DNA from: DATDMG01 sp036518955
Lineage (GTDB): Bacteria > Actinomycetota > Actinomycetes > Actinomycetales > Kineosporiaceae
NCBI GenBank assembly: GCA_036518955.1
Contig: DATDMG010000566.1
Location: forward strand, 1-28,352
Direction of reading: 5' to 3'
DNA length: 28,352 bases
Positions within the stretch are counted from its first letter, which is position 1; each line of letters starts with the position of its first letter. A program made the position numbers and the translations under genes. Below are positions 8,712 through 17,757 of the stretch, in pieces. Under the pieces are notes generated by a model that was not told where the DNA came from, searched no databases, and was given only the letters and a program-made list of their open reading frames with translations.

Positions 8712-8920
8712 CTGAGGTGTAGCGGCGGCTGTTCGAACCTCGCCTCATCAGAGCGACCTCGGCGTCCCACCATCAGCGGTCACGACCGCCCGCTCGGTGA
8801 GTCCGACACCGGGTGAACCCGAACCACGACCCCACCCGGGGGCCTGCGCGCACCGTCGTCCCGCTCCCCACTGCCGGGCGTCGCCGGGCCCGGCGACGCC
8901 CGGTGACCCGGTCGGGCCGC

Positions 8921-9610
8921 TCAGTCCCCGGTGGGGATGCGTGCCCCGGAGCTGTCGACGTGACCGAACAGGCGGGTCACCTGCTCCGGGGTCGGCATCA
9001 CGAAGGTCGCCGTCGCCGACACGAGGACGACGTCGGGCCGTGCCGCCGTCACGATCTCGCCGGAGGCGTCGGTCCGGTTGCCGCTGCGACGCGAGATCCG
9101 CCCGGTCAGGCGCAGCGGCTCGGCGAGGGGTACGGGTCGGCGGTACACCGTCTCCAACGACCGGGTCAGCCCGCTCCGGCCGCCCAGGGCCACGGCGGTG
9201 CCGAGTACCTGGTCCATCAACAGCGCGCTCACCCCGCCGTGGCCGTAGGTCGGCGGTCCCTCGTACCCGCGGTGGAGGGTGCACTCCGCCTCCACCAGGC
9301 ACTGGTCGGCGTCCAGGGTCAGGATCCGCAACGGCGGTGCCAACGGGTTCGCCTCACCGGCGACCGGGCTGTAGATCCGCTCCCGGATGCCCACGCCGTC
9401 GGCGGCCGCGAGGCGGTTGGCCGGGCGGACGGCGCGCCGCAGCAGGGCCGTCGCCTCACGGGCCAGGGCCGCGGCCCGCAGCAGCGTGTCGCCGTCGGTG
9501 TCGGTCTCCACGACCGCCTGGACGAGGGAGCGCGCCGCGGCGCCGAGGTCGGCCACCGCGGAGAGCCGGGTCACCGCAGCCGGGTCGAGGGAGCCCTCCA
9601 CGCCGAACAC
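8921..9610 (-). CDS. PaaI/THEM4-like hotdog-fold thioesterase
   Basis: The 229-residue protein has an Ala-rich helical N-terminal half and a hotdog domain from about residue 95. The key segment is YGHGGVSALLMDQVLG (His124, Gly125-126, Asp133), the HGG-xxxxxxD pattern of PaaI-type acyl-CoA thioesterases. A strand pattern typical of the fold follows (SLETVYRRPVPLAEPLRL, then VVLVSATATFVMP). It should hydrolyse a short or aromatic acyl-CoA in the cytosol, but the substrate is unknown. The start is a GTG with AGGTAGG almost touching it, so a slightly later start is possible. It lies 78 bp downstream of the Clp-N gene on the same strand and may be co-transcribed. Confidence 0.75.
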   Translation of the reverse strand: MFGVEGSLDPAAVTRLSAVADLGAAARSLVQAVVETDTDGDTLLRAAALAREATALLRRAVRPANRLAAADGVGIRERIYSPVAGEANPLAPPLRILTLDADQCLVEAECTLHRGYEGPPTYGHGGVSALLMDQVLGTAVALGGRSGLTRSLETVYRRPVPLAEPLRLTGRISRRSGNRTDASGEIVTAARPDVVLVSATATFVMPTPEQVTRLFGHVDSSGARIPTGD

Positions 9611-9688
9611 CCTACCTGGGCCCCGCGGCGGTCCCGGTCGCGGTGGGGTGGAGGTGACGAGCCGCCCGGGAGGCGGATGCGCGCCCGC

Positions 9689-10759
9689 TCAGCCGGCCTG
9701 AGGATCGGAGCGGCGGTCGGGGTCCGGGGGTGCGGCCCGGGTGCCGCCGACCTGATCCGCGGCGTCGTCGGCCTCCGCCGCCGCGGCGGTCCGGGTGCGT
9801 GCGCGGGCGTGAATGTCCTCCAGAGCGGTCCGGAGGGCCTGCCACACCGCACCCAGGCTGGAGCAGACGGGCAGGTCGCCGCGGATGGTGCCGGTGGGCT
9901 CCGGTGCTTCGGGGTCGAGAGCCTCGAGCGCGGCGTGCGCGAGGTCGAGCAGGGTCGGGTCGGTGGTCTCCAGGATGAGGCGGTCCCCGGCCGGCCGGAT
10001 GATCATGTGCCGTCGTCCCGCCTCTTCCGGCGGCTCGTCGGCGGTGCCCGTCACGTCGACCTCGCGCAGGGCTCGCCGGGCCCGGTCCAGGTCGAGCCCC
10101 AGATCGGCCAGCGCCCGTGCCGCGGCACTGCGGGGGTCGCTGAGAGCGGCCGCCAGCAGGTGATGGGATCCGACAGGCTGGGAGCCGGCGATCCGCTGGG
10201 CCACGGTAAGGCTGCTGTCGGCTGCCGGGGTCGTCCTCAGCTCCCCGCCCGGCCCCTGGCCGGCCGCCGTACCCGCCACCGTCCCTGCCACGGGGGTGCG
10301 CACCCAGCGCGGGCCGCCGTCCGGCTGCACCGGAAGGTTGTCGAGCACGGCCTTCCTCACCGTGCCGAGTTCGCCCGCGCACTCGGCGACGATCTGTGCT
10401 CCCACGCCGTCGGCGTCGCCGATGAGCCCCAGCAGGATGTGCTCGGTGCCGATGTAGTTGTGACCCAGGTGGATGGCCTCCCGGAGGGACCGCTCGAGGA
10501 GCTTCTTCGACCGGGGCGTGAACGGGACGTGCCCCTCCGCGGGGCGCTCGCCGGGCGGTACCTGGTGCGCGACCTGCTCGCGGGTCGCCGGCAGCGACAT
10601 CCCGAGCATCTGCAGCACCCGCCCGGCCGGGCCCTGGGGCTCGCCGAGCAGGCCGAGCAGGATGTGCTCGGTGCCGATGTGATGGTGCTGAAGCCTGCGG
10701 GCTTCCTCCTGCGCCAGGACGACGACATGCCTGGCGTGTGGGGTGAATCGCTCGAACAT
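9689..10759 (-). CDS. ClpC-type N-domain protein without ATPase modules
   Basis: The 356-residue protein starts with two classic Clp_N repeats: residues 1-67 (FERFTPHAR to EQVAHQ, including HHIGTEHILLGLL) and 80-141 (FTPRSKKLLERSLREA, including NYIGTEHILLGLI). After a Pro/Gly linker comes a degenerate third repeat at ~183-235 (QPVGSHHLLAAAL, then ARALADLGLDLDRARRAL). The remainder is an unrecognised domain with an acidic tail. No Walker motifs are present, so it cannot unfold proteins itself. Clp_N domains bind substrates or adaptors of ClpC, so a role as adaptor, decoy or sensor is an inference. A perfect TTGACA (10790-10795, minus strand) lies upstream, but the -10 is poor. ATG 10759 lacks a clear ribosome binding site. 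Confidence 0.85.
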   Translation of the reverse strand: MFERFTPHARHVVVLAQEEARRLQHHHIGTEHILLGLLGEPQGPAGRVLQMLGMSLPATREQVAHQVPPGERPAEGHVPFTPRSKKLLERSLREAIHLGHNYIGTEHILLGLIGDADGVGAQIVAECAGELGTVRKAVLDNLPVQPDGGPRWVRTPVAGTVAGTAAGQGPGGELRTTPAADSSLTVAQRIAGSQPVGSHHLLAAALSDPRSAAARALADLGLDLDRARRALREVDVTGTADEPPEEAGRRHMIIRPAGDRLILETTDPTLLDLAHAALEALDPEAPEPTGTIRGDLPVCSSLGAVWQALRTALEDIHARARTRTAAAAEADDAADQVGGTRAAPPDPDRRSDPQAG

Positions 10760-11351
10760 GCGCTCAACGGTGATTTCTGCACATCATCATGTCAACACCC
10801 GGCTATCGGCGGGGCTGCCCTGCCCGGTTCCGGATCAGCTGCCGGTGGCCTGGGAGATCGCCCCGACGTCCGGGAGGACGAGCCTGCCGCCCACGGCCGC
10901 ACGGGAGGGGGCCGGCGGGGTCCGGCGTGGAGCGGGTGGCGGCGGAGGCGGCGTGTCCGGCCGACCGCAACATGACCCGACTCTTCCAGATCCTCAGCGG
11001 AAGATCATGAATCTTGAAACCACCGTGGCTCACGTACCCCGAATTCCATGAGGGCCGGCGTCATGAGCGGTAGCGGCCGGGCCTGACCTGCGGCAAAGAG
11101 ATTGACCGCGAGCCGCGGCCTCGCCCGAATCCGGTACGAATTGCGGTGCAGACCGGGTCTCGGCCGTCTGGTGACTGAGCCAGAACCAGGGCGCAGGCAT
11201 CAGCGCGGGGGTGAGGGCCAATATCTAATCGCCGGCGACTATCGCGAAGTGGGCGAGTCTACGCACACCGGCGGCTATGCTCCGGCTGGAGAGCCGGAGC
11301 ATGGCGGCGCGTCGGTCGCCAGGCCGCTCAGCACGCGTGAAAGGGAGGTTG
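10760..11351. other. Intergenic region between the divergent Clp-N and AbfB genes
   Basis: About 590 bp with no gene I can support. It should hold the promoter of the Clp-N gene (TTGACA at 10790-10795 on the minus strand) and that of the AbfB gene, whose leader contains a strong hairpin (listed separately). An AT-richer patch (AATATCTAAT, 11220-11229) could be part of a + strand promoter. No known riboswitch pattern was recognised. Confidence 0.5.
11274..11305 (+). promoter_or_regulatory. Strong leader hairpin upstream of the AbfB gene
   Basis: ATGCTCCGGCT (11277-11287) and AGCCGGAGCAT (11292-11302) are perfect inverted repeats around a GGAG tetraloop. A G-U and two G-C pairs extend the stem to 14 bp. 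It lies ~50 bp before the chosen start codon. It may act as an attenuator, an mRNA stabiliser or a factor-independent terminator without T-run. Its presence argues against the in-frame ATG at 11277, which lies inside the stem. Confidence 0.7.
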
Positions 11352-12416
11352 ATGGGAGCCAGCCAGGGGCCGTCGAACGAGACCGGGGGATCTCCTTCGA
11401 CGCCAGGTTCCCTCCCGGCAGGAGGTGTTCCCCGATCATCCGTGCACCGTCACCGCTTGCTGGGCCGTGCCGATCTCTTCGCCGCCGTCATTGTCCTCGG
11501 GGCCGTCGCGTACACGGTTTTCGCGCTGGCCCCTGATCCGGGCCGCCCGAACGGTCCGGGTTCCGCCCAAACCGCCAGGCGTGTCTCGTCCGTCGGCTCT
11601 GGCACCTCCGAACCCTCCGGGTCGCTCGCGCCGTCGGCGACCCGGACGTTCCCGACGTCCGGCCCGACGTCCGGCTTCGGGGCCACGCCGACCATCCCTG
11701 GAGCGGCAGGTGCGTCCGGGTCCACGCGCGCAGGTGCCGGGGAGGGCGGGTCGGGCGGGTGGACGACGGTTCCCCGGACCCACGGCACGTCCCGGGCGTC
11801 GCCGGCTGTGACCAGGCGCGGCAGTTCCGCCACGACGGACGCCGGCTCGACCCCCGTGTCGACGGCGCCAGCGCAGACGACGGCGCCAGCGCAGACCACG
11901 ACACCGACCACCAGCGACCCGGCCGGCGGGGTGATGGCGGGAACTCTCGCCCCCGGATCGACGATCTCCTTGCGGGCCACGACGGCCTGTTGCACCAACC
12001 GGTTCGTTCGTGATGACAAGGGCAGAGGGATCACTTCGGTGATCACGCCGTCCAGTTCGGGCGCGGACCGGAGCGATTCAACCTGGATCGTGCGGGCGGG
12101 TCTGGCCAGCCCTTCGTGCGTATCCTTCGAGTCGAGGACCTACCCCGGCCAGTTCCTGCGGCACTCCAGTTTCCAGATCTACCGCCAGCCGATGGATGGT
12201 ACCGACCTGTTTCGCGCGGACGCCACGTTCTGCCCGACGGGTGGGAAGAGCGGGTCAGGAACCTCCTTCCAGTCGTACAACTACCCCACGAAATACCTTC
12301 GCCACTACTTCGACATGCTCTACATCGCGAGCGACGGCGGGGGCTTCGCCTGGGACGCCCCAGCATTCTGGGCGGACGACGTGAGCTGGGTGGTCACCAC
12401 TGGGTGGGTCTTCTGA
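11352..12416 (+). CDS. Membrane-tethered AbfB-like (beta-trefoil) sugar-binding protein
   Basis: The 354-residue protein has a short Arg/His-containing cytosolic start, one membrane helix (~41-61), a long Ser/Thr/Pro/Gly linker (~62-200) and an AbfB-like domain (~200-354). The domain shows three trefoil repeats; the clearest motifs are SFESRTYPGQFLRHS and SFQSYNYPTKYLRHY, each followed by an Asp/Ala-rich DATF or DAPAF segment. The third domain of the copper-radical oxidase at the window start has the same signature (SNPSRYLRHY, DATFAVRAGL). AbfB domains bind arabinose side chains; no catalytic domain is present here, so a surface sugar-binding or anchoring role is inferred. ATG 11352 follows AGGGAGG (11342-11348), a short 3-nt spacing. 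Two cysteines (TACCTN) open the domain. Confidence 0.8.
   Translation: MGASQGPSNETGGSPSTPGSLPAGGVPRSSVHRHRLLGRADLFAAVIVLGAVAYTVFALAPDPGRPNGPGSAQTARRVSSVGSGTSEPSGSLAPSATRTFPTSGPTSGFGATPTIPGAAGASGSTRAGAGEGGSGGWTTVPRTHGTSRASPAVTRRGSSATTDAGSTPVSTAPAQTTAPAQTTTPTTSDPAGGVMAGTLAPGSTISLRATTACCTNRFVRDDKGRGITSVITPSSSGADRSDSTWIVRAGLASPSCVSFESRTYPGQFLRHSSFQIYRQPMDGTDLFRADATFCPTGGKSGSGTSFQSYNYPTKYLRHYFDMLYIASDGGGFAWDAPAFWADDVSWVVTTGWVF
11861..11896 (+). repeat. Perfect 18-bp tandem duplication in the linker of the AbfB protein
   Basis: GACGGCGCCAGCGCAGAC occurs twice head to tail (11861-11878, 11879-11896), encoding repeated APAQTT-like residues in the disordered linker. It is probably slippage in a low-constraint region. 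Confidence 0.9.
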
Positions 12417-12428
12417 CGGTCGAGTCTG

Positions 12429-12446
12429 CCGGCGGGCGCCCGCCGG
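12429..12446 (+). terminator. Possible terminator after the AbfB gene
   Basis: CCGGCGGGCGCCCGCCGG is a perfect 18-bp palindrome 12 bp after the stop codon and just before the furA operator-like element. No T-run follows. A hairpin would need to sacrifice central pairs for its loop. Confidence 0.4.
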
Positions 12447-12453
12447 GCTGGTC

Positions 12454-12469
12454 TTGATTGGTTCCAGAA
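12454..12469 (+). promoter_or_regulatory. FurA operator/promoter-like element
   Basis: TTGATTGGTTCCAGAA ends 1 bp before the first ATG of furA. From memory it resembles the conserved TTGAnT-nn-TTCCAGAA block in front of actinobacterial furA-katG operons, where FurA-type repressors bind their own promoter. TTC-CA-GAA forms a small dyad. The position would imply a leaderless or near-leaderless mRNA. The match is from memory and was not computed. Confidence 0.5.
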
Positions 12470-12470
12470 G

Positions 12471-13051
12471 ATGGCGGAGACTGCCGGCATGCCGACGGCG
12501 TCGGACTACGAGCGCATGATCCGCGTGGCCGGCCTACGGGTGACGCGGCCCCGGGTGGCGGTGCTGTCCGCGGTGCACAGCCATCCGCACGCCGACACCG
12601 ACTCGATCATCGGTGCGGTGCGTGAGGATCTCGGTGACGTGTCCCACCAGACCGTCTACGACGTCCTCCACGCGCTGACCGGCGTCGGGCTGGTCCGACG
12701 CATCCAGCCGAAGGGCTCCGTCGCACGCTACGAGGCGCGCGTCCGGGACAACCATCACCACGTCGTGTGCCGCTCGTGCGGGGCCATCGCGGACGTCGAC
12801 TGCGCGGTCGGCGTCGCTCCGTGCCTGAGCGCGTCGGACGCCCACGGCTTCGTCATCGACGAGGCCGAGGTCATCTACTGGGGTCGATGCCCCCGGTGCG
12901 TCCGCGCCACGGCCGCCGATTCCGCCGGCGGACCGCTGTCGGAGGCGGCAGCCGCCACGTCGTCCCACGGCGGCGCCCGACCACAGAACGTGACCAGCGA
13001 CCGGCATCCGAGGAAGGCACCCGAGGAAAGCACGATACGAGGAGGACCGCC

Positions 13052-13055
<4 letters not shown>
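12471..13055 (+). CDS. furA: Fur-family repressor of catalase-peroxidase (FurA/CatR-like)
   Basis: The 194-residue protein has an N-terminal winged helix (~residues 10-85, with TRPRVAVLSAV and HQTVYDVLHAL) and a C-terminal metal-binding/dimer part. Visible metal motifs are DNHHHVVC (His95-97, Cys100), CRSCG (Cys100, Cys103) and CPRC (Cys140, Cys143). FurA-type proteins repress katG and their own gene and release on oxidation or metal loss. It overlaps katG by a GTGA junction, which supports that role. A ~50-residue Ala/Ser-rich tail after CPRC makes it longer than the usual ~150 residues; the tail covers the katG ribosome binding site. ATG 12489 is an alternative start (GGAG 10 nt before it). 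Fur-family identity is firm; FurA is inferred from context. Confidence 0.88.
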
Positions 13056-15247
<2,192 letters not shown>

Positions 15248-15273
15248 TCCCTCACCCGCTGGTCCGATCCAGG

Positions 15274-15314
15274 GGTCCGGGGTCGACCGCCTGCGGCGCG
15301 GTCGACCCCGGACC
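15274..15314. terminator. Bidirectional terminator between katG and cholesterol oxidase
   Basis: GGTCCGGGGTCGACCGC (15274-15290) and its exact reverse complement (15298-15314) form a perfect 17-bp stem with a 7-nt loop (CTGCGGC). It lies 26 bp past the katG stop and 10 bp past the cholesterol oxidase stop, in the convergent gap, so it can serve both genes. Confidence 0.85.
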
Positions 15315-15324
15315 GGAGTCACTG

Positions 15325-16974
15325 TCACGCCAGGTCGGTCGAGATGATCTTTTCGATGTTGCGTTCGGCGAGTGCCGTGATGGTGACGAACGGGTTGACC
15401 CCGGTGCTTCCGGGGATCAGGGAACCGTCCATCACGTACAGCCCGCGGTAGCCGGGCACCCGGCCGTAGTTGTCCGTGGCCTGGCCGAGCAGGCAGCCGC
15501 CCAGCGGGTGGTAGCAGAAGTCGTCGCCCCAGACCTTGTTCACACCGAACAGGTCACTGCGGTAGATCGTGAGGAACTTGGCGTTGATCGTGTCGAACAC
15601 CCGCTTCGCGGCGTCGATCGACGGCTGGGCCTTGGACGCCGTCCAGGAAAGGTCGACCGCGTCGGTGGAACTGTTGTAGGTGAAGGCGGCCCGGTTCGGA
15701 TTCTTGGTGATGGCCAGGTAGAGGCTGATCCACAGCTCGATGCCGGCGGGAACCGGGGCGATCTCGGCGAAGACGGGTCCGGCGGGGTCCGCCCAGTTGT
15801 CGATCCCCATCGCCGGCATGCCGGACTGCAGGGCGCCCGTGAGGTCCCAGACATGGTTGGCGCGCGCGACCATCACGTTGCCGTTGTTGCCCCAGCCCTG
15901 GCCCACCGCGTCGGGCAGGTTCGGCAGCGATCCCTTGGCCTTCATCCTGACCAGCAGCTTGCTGGTGCCCACGCTGCCGGCGGCGAGGAAGACCCGGTCG
16001 GCGGTGACGGTCTTCGTGGCGACGGTCGCCCCGGAGGTGTTGATCTGTTTCATCGTGACGACGTAGCCACCGGGCATGCCCGGGGCGATGTCGGTGACGA
16101 CGTGGAGCGTGGCGACCGAGAGCCTGCCGGTCGCGGCGGCGGCCGCCAGGTAGGTCTTGTCCAGACTGCGCTTGCCGTAGTTGTTTCCGTAGATCACCTC
16201 GCTGCCGAGCGCCGAGCGAGTCACCTTGTTGGCCTGCTCCTGCTGCATGTACGCGAAGTCGTAGACGTTGGGCACGAAGGTGGTCGCGAATCCCGCCTTG
16301 GTGGCCTGGTCCCGGCTCAGACGGGTGTACTGGTAGCAGTCGGCGGACTCGAACCAGGTGGGGTCGATCTCGTTGACGGCGAGTTGGGCCCTGGCCCGCG
16401 GGAAATAGGTGGAGTACATGGCGTCCGCGTCGACCGAGGGCAGGATCTCCTCGAAGTAGCTGCGTTTGGGGGTGACCGCCATACCGCCGTTGACCAGGGA
16501 GCCGCCGCCGAATCCGCGCCCCTGGTACACCCGGATCCCCGCGAACTTCTCCGAATCCAGCACCCCCGTGTACTTGGGGATGCTCTTGTTCGCGGGTGCC
16601 CCGAGGAGGTAGCCGATCGGCTGGTCGGTCTGGGTGCGCAGCCAGAAGGAACGCCCGTCGGGGTTGAGCATGTTGGGGAAGATCTTGCCGTCGGATCCGG
16701 GGGTGTTCCAGTGCATCCCCATCTCGACGACCGTGGTGCTGATTCCGGCCTGGGTGAGTCGCAGCGCGGTGACGGCGCCGCCGTAGCCGCTGCCGATGAC
16801 CAGGGCGGGCACGCGGTCACCGGTGCTCAGGGCGGCAGCGCGGGGGGTGCGCACCACCGACGGGAGGACCACTCCCGCAGCGGTCGCGGCGGCAGCGCCC
16901 AGGATGCTGCGGCGGGTCAGGCCGCCGGCCCGGGGGACGGTGGAAGGATCGGTCGGGGCTCGATATCCGGTCAT
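15325..16974 (-). CDS. choA: Tat-exported cholesterol oxidase (GMC-type, non-covalent FAD)
   Basis: The 549-residue flavoenzyme should oxidise cholesterol to cholest-4-en-3-one with release of H2O2. A twin-arginine signal (LTRRSILGAAAATAAG, ~19-34) precedes the mature enzyme. The FAD-binding motif is VIGSGYGGAVTALRL (~59-73); GRGFGGGSLVNGG follows at ~152-164. Catalytic residues of the Streptomyces/Brevibacterium enzyme are visible: Glu404 (FAEIAP), His489 (YHPLGGC) and Asn527 (GVNPFVTITALAERN). ATG 16974 has AAGGA 7 nt upstream. Its promoter carries a KstR-like operator, which suggests control by the sterol-catabolism repressor. It faces katG across a shared terminator. Sequence features fit ChoA closely; activity on other 3-beta-hydroxysterols is possible. 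Confidence 0.93.
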   Translation of the reverse strand: MTGYRAPTDPSTVPRAGGLTRRSILGAAAATAAGVVLPSVVRTPRAAALSTGDRVPALVIGSGYGGAVTALRLTQAGISTTVVEMGMHWNTPGSDGKIFPNMLNPDGRSFWLRTQTDQPIGYLLGAPANKSIPKYTGVLDSEKFAGIRVYQGRGFGGGSLVNGGMAVTPKRSYFEEILPSVDADAMYSTYFPRARAQLAVNEIDPTWFESADCYQYTRLSRDQATKAGFATTFVPNVYDFAYMQQEQANKVTRSALGSEVIYGNNYGKRSLDKTYLAAAAATGRLSVATLHVVTDIAPGMPGGYVVTMKQINTSGATVATKTVTADRVFLAAGSVGTSKLLVRMKAKGSLPNLPDAVGQGWGNNGNVMVARANHVWDLTGALQSGMPAMGIDNWADPAGPVFAEIAPVPAGIELWISLYLAITKNPNRAAFTYNSSTDAVDLSWTASKAQPSIDAAKRVFDTINAKFLTIYRSDLFGVNKVWGDDFCYHPLGGCLLGQATDNYGRVPGYRGLYVMDGSLIPGSTGVNPFVTITALAERNIEKIISTDLA

Positions 16975-17127
16975 GCGGGCGTCCTTCTCTCGCCGGAGCA
17001 GGGGTGGGCGTCACCCGTGCGGGATCGGTGGACGGTGGCCGGGGCGCACACTCTCGCGGTGCCGGTCGTCGGCGGGCGGGCGGAGTTGAGGGAGGGTGCG
17101 TCGTTCGCGGCGGCCGCGCGGGAGTAG

Positions 17128-17156
17128 ATATAACACGTTCTACACCTATGGGTAAA
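17128..17156 (-). promoter_or_regulatory. Promoter of the cholesterol oxidase gene
   Basis: On the minus strand, TTTACC (17151-17156) and TTATAT (17128-17133) are separated by exactly 17 bp, a reasonable sigma-70-type promoter in an otherwise GC-rich region. It lies about 155 bp before the start codon, so the leader would be long. It overlaps the KstR-like operator. Confidence 0.6.
17129..17142. promoter_or_regulatory. KstR-like operator
   Basis: TATAACACGTTCTA (minus strand TAGAACGTGTTATA) matches TNNAACNNGTTNNA at every fixed position. That is the consensus I recall for KstR, the TetR-family repressor of actinobacterial cholesterol catabolism. It overlaps the -10 box of the cholesterol oxidase promoter, a position suited to repression. 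Confidence 0.75.
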
Positions 17157-17176
17157 GAGCATTCAACAAATAGGTG
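17143..17176. repeat. Inverted repeat CACCTAT...ATAGGTG next to the KstR-like site
   Basis: CACCTAT (17143-17149) and ATAGGTG (17170-17176) are perfect inverted copies with 20 bp between them, in the AT-rich divergent region. They flank the -35 box of the cholesterol oxidase promoter. They may be half-sites for a second regulator. The 16975-17281 gap holds no gene I can support. Confidence 0.5.
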
Positions 17177-17281
17177 CTACAGCATGGAACCTGATACTGG
17201 ACCGGTGACTTCTGGTGCTCCGGGAGCGGTTCGGTAGGATGTTTGGCCACCACGAGGCTGGTGCGGGAGGAGGCGGGGCGT

Positions 17282-17623
17282 GTGACGCGGAGGCACGCGG
17301 GCGGAGCGGCAGGGGCCGGCACGGCGCGAGGGGGGCGTCGGCGCTGGCTCCGGCGGGTGTACTCGACGGTGGGCGTCGGCCTCCTGTCGGCGGCCGTGGT
17401 CAAGGAGCTGCGCACGCCCGCCGAGGTACGCACCTGGCACGGTGACCTCGCCGGCCTGGTGCCGTACGACCTGCGCCCACCGACCCTGGAACGGGTGCGG
17501 GAACGACTGTGGGCGCCGCAGAACCCACACCTGATCGTGCCCCGGGTCTTCGGTGTGGGCTGGACGCTGAACGTCGGCCGAGCGGTCAGCCTGGTCCGGG
17601 GCGGCCGCCCCGCACCAGGCTGA
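17282..17623 (+). CDS. Small DUF5808-like protein
   Basis: The 113-residue protein has a basic start (MTRRHAGG, then GGRRRWLRRV), one hydrophobic segment (VYSTVGVGLLSAAVV), and a C-terminal stretch DLRPPTLERVRERLW followed by NPHLIVPRVFGVGWTLNVGR. The VPRVFGVGWTLN pattern resembles DUF5808, a short domain found in actinobacterial membrane-associated proteins of unknown function. GTG 17282 was chosen because GGAGGAGG lies 8 nt upstream; an in-frame TTG at 17243 lacks such a site. It is divergent from cholesterol oxidase and shares the AT-rich promoter region, so sterol control is possible but unproven. No function is assigned. Confidence 0.6.
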   Translation: MTRRHAGGAAGAGTARGGRRRWLRRVYSTVGVGLLSAAVVKELRTPAEVRTWHGDLAGLVPYDLRPPTLERVRERLWAPQNPHLIVPRVFGVGWTLNVGRAVSLVRGGRPAPG

Positions 17624-17757
17624 GCGGGTGGCCTGCCCCGATCCGACGTCCGCGGCCTCGCCGCCGAGTTGCTGGCCACCCATCGCCGGCGGTGACATCA
17701 CCTGATCGATGACCTGGCGTCGACCTGGATGGGGCTGGGGCGCTGGAGGCTGGTCGG

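Noticed and set aside
8725..8750. GTTCGAACCT, similar to a tRNA T-loop
   Set aside because: The 5 bases on either side do not pair, and no acceptor, D or anticodon arms are found upstream.
8813..10975. Long + strand open frame (720 codons) opposite the thioesterase and Clp-N genes
   Set aside because: It is a high-GC shadow: the opposite strand encodes two recognisable families, and this frame has low-complexity Arg/Gly/Pro composition.
11007..11051. 14-codon frame (MNLETTVAHVPRIP) as a leader peptide
   Set aside because: It is ~300 bp from the next gene, has only a weak ribosome binding site, and no attenuator-like codon run.
11277..11351. Earlier ATG as start of the AbfB protein
   Set aside because: It lies inside a strong hairpin and has no ribosome binding site; the ATG at 11352 follows AGGGAGG.
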